Positions 58,625-64,000 of a stretch of 64,000 nt of DNA are shown here, in pieces. A program made the position numbers and the translations under genes. The first letter of the stretch is position 1, and each line of letters begins with the position of its first letter. The notes beneath the pieces are model-generated. The model ran no database searches. It had not been told where the DNA came from and worked only from the letters and a program-made list of their open reading frames with translations. The stretch is from Ricinus communis. Lineage: Eukaryota > Streptophyta > Magnoliopsida > Malpighiales > Euphorbiaceae. Location: assembly GCF_019578655.1 (NCBI RefSeq), contig NC_063261.1, forward strand, positions 11,416,446 through 11,480,445. The letters are read 5' to 3'.

Positions 58625-60078
58625 TGATGTGCGTAAAATACACACATCTAAATGGGGTTCTTAAGATTAATTTTATGGACATTTGGATGTGAATTTGTTC
58701 CAACACTCACCCTATGCGTCTGTTTGTGTGCATTAGGTCCAAAAGAAGTCAAATGATGATAAAGGGAAGAATTGGAGCATAATTAGACGCCGAAGCTGCC
58801 GAAACAAGCTAAGTACAAGTAAGAGCAAGTTGAACATGGCCGTGTTAGTTTCAACACTGGCCGTGTTCCCAACACGTTCACCAACACGGCCATGTTGGTG
58901 ATTCAAACATCAAAGAAATATAAGTTTTAGGGAGCACGACCACAGAGAGTAACACGGGCATCAACACCAACCCGTGTTGGTAACACGGCCATAAACACGG
59001 CCGTGTTGGAGGCGACAGGGGGAATTAGTTAAAAGAAAGAAGAGAGAAAAAAAGGAGGAGGCTAGGGTTAGAACGTCCCAAACCCTAATATTTCTCTCTC
59101 TAAGGGTTTTCCGAGCTGAAACCAAGAGAAAAGGAGACTTGGATCAAGGTTTCAATCGGATTCCCTTCGAAGATTGAAGATTGGGCAAGGTTCGTCGATT
59201 GGTTTTCAATTCGAGCAAGAGAAACAATGATCGATTCAAGATTGAGCAAGAGGAATTAGGGCTGTTTACTCTCATCCAAGGGAGTAATCGGGTTTTCTCT
59301 ACCTTTTTACTCCTTGTTGTAATTGAATTCTTGTGTATTTTGATAATGAACATAATTAGCTAGATTGATTAAATCCATTGGGATTTCTTTACTATGTTGG
59401 CTTAGTATTATATTGTTGGATTGTTTGGATTAGTTTTGTATTCTTCTTGCCTTCAGTATTAATAAGATAATGCATTATTCATGAGACGTTGTGAATTGTG
59501 ATGTTTAGATTGCTTTGTGAGATTGAGAAATCCGTTTGGCAATTGGAATTTTGAATAGCAAGAACTGGTTAATAATTGCTTAGAGATAAGGATAATTAAC
59601 TAGCCGGATTAAGAATTAACAAAGCTTAATAGAGGCGGATTAAAGCTTAATGCTAATTTAAGAATCAATCGTTAGGAAGAGATTCCAACTTTAGGTTATT
59701 GGGTTTAGGAATTCAGTTATCTCGAGAGAGAAACCGAATTCGGTTAAGAATTCATCCACGGGTAGCATAATTAGACTCACCGATCCTTTATCTTTTGTTT
59801 GACTGCCAACTAGTTTAGATTCCCTTTGGGTTTGTCTTCTTGTCTTAATTATTTCATTCATCAATTACTCTTGCATCTTCCTTAGAACTTAGTTTGTAGC
59901 TATTAGTTAGTTTAGAAATTATTTATCGCTAATTTTAGGTTAATATAACAAAGAACAAAGGAGTAACTCTGGGCTTTCACTTTTCCGAGGAATACGACCT
60001 TGATACTCGCTATTAGTGCTAGACTGCATCGATAGGTACACTGCCTTAGATTGTAGCTAACACGAGTAGCAAACATCA
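58625..60078 (+). repeat. 5' LTR, Athila/LARD-like family (1,454 bp)
   Basis: Ends TGATGTGCG and AACATCA. The palindrome cluster on CAACACGGCCGTGTTGG lies at about 58830-59015. Open frames within it (59144-59353, 59181-59363) recur in the duplicated copy because the DNA is repeated, not because they are genes. Confidence 0.88.
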
Positions 60079-60084
60079 AGTTTT

Positions 60085-60102
60085 TGGCGCCGTTGCCGGG
60101 GA
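60085..60102 (+). other. Primer-binding site 1, tRNA-Asp type
   Basis: TGGCGCCGTTGCCGGGGA, six bases after the LTR end, is complementary to the 3' end of plant tRNA-Asp and usual for Athila-like elements. Confidence 0.88.
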
Positions 60103-60407
60103 ATTGTTTGGAAACTAGAGTGAAATTTGCTATTTGTTAATTTAGCCTTTTTTTTTCTTTCTTATTATTTTATGATTTTTATTTTTATTTGTTTATTTAT
60201 TTTATTTTATTTGTACATATTTATTTAGTTTAATTTATGATTCAGATAATGAATGATAAGGAGGTTCAATGCTAAATTCAAACTCTTTGTATGACGCATT
60301 GGAAAATGGGATTAGGAACCAAGAGAGTGCTAAAAATTAGGATACCCGTGCATCTTTAGAAGCTCGAGTGGAATCGTTTTGCAGGGCTACCGATCAACTC
60401 TCCACTC

Positions 60408-61831
60408 ACGGCCGTGTTGGAGGCGACAGGGGGAATTAGTTAAAAGAAAGAAGAGAGAAAAAAAGGAGGAGGCTAGGGTTAGAACGTCCCAAACCCTAAT
60501 ATTTCTCTCTCTAAGGGTTTTCCGAGCTGAAACCAAGAGAAAAGTAGACTTGGATCAAGGTTTCAATCGGATTCCCTTCGAAGATTGAAGATTGGGCAAG
60601 GTTCGTCGATTGGTTTTCAAATCGAGCAAGAGAAACAATGATCGATTCAAGATTGAGCAAGAGGAATTAGGGCTGTTTACTCTCATCCAAGGGAGTAATC
60701 GGGTTTTCTCTACCTTTTTACTCCTTGTTGTAATTGAATTCTTGTGTATTTTGATAATGAACATAATTAGCTAGATTGATTAAATCCATTGGGATTTCTT
60801 TACTATGTTGGCTTAGTATTATATTGTTGGATTGTTTGGATTAGTTTTATATTCTTCTTGCCTTCGGTATTAATAAGATAATGCATTATTCATGAGACGT
60901 TGTGAATTGTGATGTTTAGATTGCTTTGTGAGATTGAGAAATCCGTTTGGCAATTGGAATTTTGAATAGCAAGAACTGGTTAATAATCGCTTAGAGATAA
61001 GGATAATTAACTAGCCGGATTAAGAATTAACAAAGCTTAATAGAGGCGGATTAAAGCTTAATGCTAATTTAAGAATCAATCGTTAGGAAGAGATTCCAAC
61101 TTTAGGTTATTGGGTTTAGGAATTCGGTTATCGAGAGAGAGAAACCGAATTCGGTTAAGAATTCGTCCACGGGTAGCATAATTAGACTCACCGATCCTTT
61201 ATTTTTTATTTGATTGCCAACTAGTTTAGATTCCCTTTGGGTTTGTCTTCTTGTCTTGATTATTTCATTCATCAATTACTCTTGCATCTTCCTTAGAACT
61301 TAGTTTGTAGCTATTAGTTAGTTTAGAAATTATTTATTGCTAATTTTAGGTTAATATAACAAAGAACAAAGGAGTAACTCTGGGCTTTTTAACTCTGGGC
61401 TTTCACTTTCCCGAGGAATACGACCTTGATACTCGCTATTAGTGCTAGACTGCATCGATAGGTACACTGCCTTACATTGTAGCTAACACGAGTAGCAAAC
61501 ATCAAGTTTTTGGCGCCGTTGCCGGGGAATTGTTTGGAAATTAGAGTGAAATTTGCTATTTGTTAATTTAGCCTTTTTTTCTTTCTTATTATTTTATGAT
61601 TTTTATTTTTATTTGTTTATTTATTTTATTTTATTTGTACATATTTATTTAGTTTAATTTATGATTCAGATAATGAATGATAAGGAGGTTCAATGCTAAA
61701 TTCAAACTCTTTGTATGACGCATTGGAAAATGGGATTAGGAACCAAGAGAGTGCTAAAAATTGGGATACCTGTGCATCTTTAGAAGCTCGAGTGGAATCG
61801 TTTTGCAGGGCTACCGATCAACTCTCCACTC
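60408..61831 (+). repeat. Tandem duplication of LTR 3' part, PBS and start of internal region
   Basis: 60408-61831 repeats 58997-60407 with a few substitutions (offset 1,411 bp at the left end). The junction joins internal sequence (CAACTCTCCACTC, ending 60407) to mid-LTR (ACGGCCGTGTTGGAGG, from 60408). A second PBS lies at about 61511-61528. Unit 2 also has a small internal duplication, GGGCTTTTTAACTCT, near 61382-61396, which accounts for its greater length. Confidence 0.88.
61511..61528 (+). other. Primer-binding site 2, tRNA-Asp type
   Basis: TGGCGCCGTTGCCGGGGA after the partial second LTR ending ACATCA; identical to site 1. Confidence 0.85.
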
Positions 61832-62058
61832 CTATCCTTTCATCTCAAGTTTTTTGTGAATTTTGTTGTGGTTTACATTTGAGTAATGATTGTCCATTGT
61901 GCAGTGATTTTACTCCTTATTCTTATAACTGTGAACAGGTGAATTATACGGGCAATTGGCCAAATGACTCGTATGGAAGCACCTATAATCAAGAGTGGAG
62001 CATTTATTCACCCTTTGGATTGAGCTTAGATGGCCAAGAACCACCAGAATTTCAGTAG
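61693..62058 (+). pseudogene. Athila-like gag remnant, N-terminal piece joined to cysteine motif
   Basis: An open 121-codon frame, MLNSNSLYDALENG onward. It includes VESFCRATDQLSTP, then VFCEFCCGLHLSNDCPLC, a C-x2-C-x4-H-x4-C zinc knuckle, and a Tyr/Asn-rich stretch with YTGNWPNDSY. In Athila gag a capsid domain of several hundred residues would precede the knuckle, and it is missing. The frame itself is intact and starts at the ATG of TTCAATGCTAAA. The duplicated block at 60270-60407 holds a broken copy of its beginning, with TAG in place of the Trp codon. Confidence 0.65.
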
Positions 62059-62094
62059 CCTAATCTTGCACCATCAACTCAAGGTGAAGAGTTA

Positions 62095-62469
62095 GTGTCA
62101 GAGGAGCTGATGACGAGGTTTATTGCAAGTCTCGAGGATAGATTCCAACAAACAGAGAGGATACTTGAAGATCAACAAGCCTCGATTAACAACATAGAGC
62201 ATCAAGTAGGCTTAATCTTCAAGTTACTAGCTGAAGAGCAATTGGGAACTCCATCAAACGCTACTGAATCCGAGGAGCATTTGAGCGCCATCACTTTGCG
62301 TTCAGGTGAGAATTTTTCTGGTTTATCTACTATGTTTGACGATGATGCCTTACATGCGGACGATTTCTTGAACATGGAAATGGAACCGGGGAAAGGAAGA
62401 GGCGAACATAATTCCTTTGAAAGACTATCAGCGGGAATGTCACGATTGATGATGCTGAGTTGCGATTAG
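62095..62469 (+). pseudogene. Athila-like gag remnant, C-terminal part
   Basis: In the same region after one stop, SEELMTRFIASLEDRFQQTE, ASINNIEHQVGLIFKLLAEE, PSNATESEEHLSAITLRSGE: the coiled-coil-like end of Athila gag with the ITLRSG motif. A frame-specific tail to 62469 has no clear counterpart. Confidence 0.7.
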
Positions 62470-62900
62470 AGGAATTGTTGGTAGATTTCCACAAGTCCCT
62501 TCGATGATGGAAGATGAGCACGAGTTATCCAATGAAGAAGTCTTTGAGGAGCTCGAGTGTCTTCTAGCAAGTGAACCAAGCCAAGGATCAAGAAAACCAT
62601 CGACACTCCTGAAGAAATTGCCCAACCATCGATCCTTCCAATTGTTGAAACTCCGACTTTCAAATTGGAAGAGCCCTGACATCATGACTACGTTCAATTA
62701 TACGAGAGCGAGTTTTGCCCATCACATCGGCAACTTGCTTGGCGGTCCGGGAAGGAAGTCGACGATTATCCCTTTAAGCGGATACTTGAAGCCATTTGCT
62801 TGGAAGAAGGATGGATGGTCGTCAATCCCCACCGTTTGCTTTTCACCATGAGTCCAGCTAAGAAGACTCATCACATAAAAAAGAAGCACTTTTGGGAGGC
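62470..62900 (+). pseudogene. Further coding relics of the LARD-like element
   Basis: Frame 62504-62577 reads MMEDEHELSNEEVFEELECL. From about 62578 a different frame continues (IVETPTFKLEEP, a stop, then ESEFCPSHRQLAWRSGKEVD and YPFKRILEAICLEEGW) to about 62877. The segment before the stop is like the proline-rich lead into Athila RT. The part after it is not recognised, although its codons look constrained. The longer frame 62800-63306 only adds translated AT-rich DNA to this end. Confidence 0.4.
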
Positions 62901-64000
62901 ACCCCAAATTTTATTTTATTTTTTCATTTTTAATTTTTTTTACCCTTTCATTTTGAAACATTTTATTAGTTTTAGTTTTCATATTTTATTTAATTTTTAT
63001 TTCAGTTTCGATTTTAATTCCTTATTTTATTATTTGCAGCCACTCCTCTACCACAGACTAGCAAGTGCCTTGATATCCCTAATGATGCACCTCTTTTCAC
63101 TCCGGAGCTATAGTCAAGGCAGTATTAGTTCTTTTCCCTTTTGCATTTCTTATATTTTGTACACTGAGGACAGTGTATCCTTCAAGTGTGGGGTGGGTGA
63201 TATTTATCCCATCTCAGTTATTTGTTTATTCTTTGTGCAATTTTTTTGTAAAATTTTGAAAATTTTTCACTTTGTTTCGATGCTCTTACTATTGACTTGC
63301 TTTTGAAATCTTGTTTATGTCCATGTGATCAGGCAAAACCGACAGTGTTGAGTTTTGCGGAAGAATGTAAGATAATTAGTTTGAGTTTTGCACTAAGTTG
63401 CTTTGGTTTATTTAATTCTGTTTTGATAATTTTTGTTTGGAACCTACTCAAAAGCATACTTGTGAGAAATTGAGCCTAAATTGTAAGCATACACTTTATA
63501 TGCTTGTATTTATTTCTTGTTGAGAGTGCCAATTACTGTCTTTACTTTTAGAACTTGCTCGGTAATGCTTATGAGGGCCACAAGGAGAGTTTAACACTTT
63601 GGTATGATAGAGGCACTTAGGTTTTTCATTCTAGCCAAATAGCCTTCATTCGTTTATTGATTCTGTAGATAACCCTTTCTTTCACCATTTTTTATCATAT
63701 TCCATTACCACTTAGTTTTATTATGCTTTGGGATATGATTTTGCACATGAGTTGTTTTTATTGGGAATTTTTGTCTTGGGAATAGCTTTGGAATCTTGTA
63801 GCAGCTTACTTCAATCCAAAAAGAAATTCACTCTATTATGTGAATGTTCTTCCCTTATGAAAAAAAAGAAGAAAAAAAAGAAAAAAAAAAGAGAAAGAAG
63901 AAAAATATATAAAAAGAACAATAAAAGGGAAAGGTGACGAAAAGAAAGAAAGTAAGTGAGCTAAACATTTTGACTTGATTCCTATTTCCCACCTTGGACT
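62901..64000 (+). other. 3'-type non-coding region of the LARD-like element
   Basis: It begins with GGGAGGCACCCCAAATTTTA (62895), the box that follows the coding part of Athila-like elements. Next comes ACTGAGGACAGTGTATCC...CAAGTGTGGGGTGGG (63162-63200). A purine tract at 63857-63935 ends the stretch (AAAAAAAAGAAGAAAAAAAA and on). The minus-strand element has the same order at 22785-21832. No gene is seen. Confidence 0.65.

Larger units (their letters stand above)
58625..64000 (+). mobile_element. Athila/LARD-like element, 5' part and non-coding region, runs off the window
   Basis: 5' LTR 58625-60078, PBS 60085, then a tandem copy of most of the LTR and PBS (60408-61831), short gag parts (61693-62469), coding relics (62504-62877) and the 3'-type non-coding region (62880-64000). 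Capsid, protease, RT and integrase are absent, so the element could only move in trans. The 3' LTR would lie beyond 64000. Confidence 0.75.

Noticed and set aside
59144..60774. Pairs of near-identical 60-69 codon frames
   Set aside because: They lie in the duplicated LTR and are repeated only because the DNA is; LTR interiors of this family do not code.
62878..63306. Hydrophobic C-terminal part of a 168-codon frame, resembling a membrane protein
   Set aside because: It is translation of a T-rich non-coding region after the GGGAGGCACCCC box; phenylalanine richness reflects base composition.
1..64000. Endogenous pararetrovirus, organelle insertion, tRNA or rRNA genes
   Set aside because: No movement-protein or pararetroviral pol signature, no chloroplast or mitochondrial gene, and no tRNA-like cloverleaf or rRNA segment was recognised by eye; a tRNAscan or BLAST run would settle this.

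Overview
The window looks like gene-poor, heavily methylated heterochromatin of a flowering plant, probably a eudicot; I cannot name the species. Nearly every recognisable segment belongs to a long-terminal-repeat (LTR) retrotransposon: Ty3/gypsy Tat/Ogre-like, Athila-like and chromovirus-like, and Ty1/copia. The elements are nested, truncated or recombined, and almost all coding sequence carries stops and frameshifts. No intact host gene, tRNA, rRNA, CRISPR array or organelle fragment was recognised. Family names come from motifs read by eye, without a database search.

Layout. 1-12.5 kb: Tat-type pieces: an LTR (minus), gag-PR-RT start (minus), then head-to-head RT-RNase H-second RNase H-integrase (plus) interrupted by a solo LTR with a 10-bp direct repeat, then two genes antisense to pol (9.3-12.5 kb). 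12.5-15.4 kb: palindromic repeat and unassigned DNA. 15.5-19.8 kb: a decayed Ty1/copia element cut off by the 3' end of an Athila/LARD-like element on the minus strand (19.8-22.8 kb). 23-34.3 kb: Tat LTRs and 3' regions, a 2,885-bp solo LTR with a perfect ACACT target-site duplication, another LTR-like block, and a third copy of the pol/antisense-gene junction. 34.3-42.7 kb: Athila-like element with a misplaced internal 3' region. 42.7-47.9 kb: second Ty1/copia element. 48-50 kb: AT-rich DNA and a TIR element. 50.2-56.3 kb: Tat element on the minus strand lacking pol but keeping gag and the antisense PMD gene. 57.4-58.6 kb: Tat LTR split by a chimeric segment carrying an open 181-codon frame. 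58.6-64 kb: Athila/LARD-like element with a tandemly duplicated LTR-PBS block, running off the end.

Combining the copies, the Tat family here would read: LTR (about 2.1 kb, TATAAATA, GAGCCGATCGGCTC-type palindromes), tRNA-Arg-like PBS, gag with two zinc-knuckle-like motifs, PR, RT, RNase H, second RNase H, integrase, a spacer of about 290 bp, then two genes on the opposite strand (a C-terminally basic ORF-A and an intron-containing plant-mobile-domain gene), polypurine tract, LTR. Three separate copies support the antisense arrangement. This, and the short palindrome clusters in several unrelated LTR families, are the most interesting observations.
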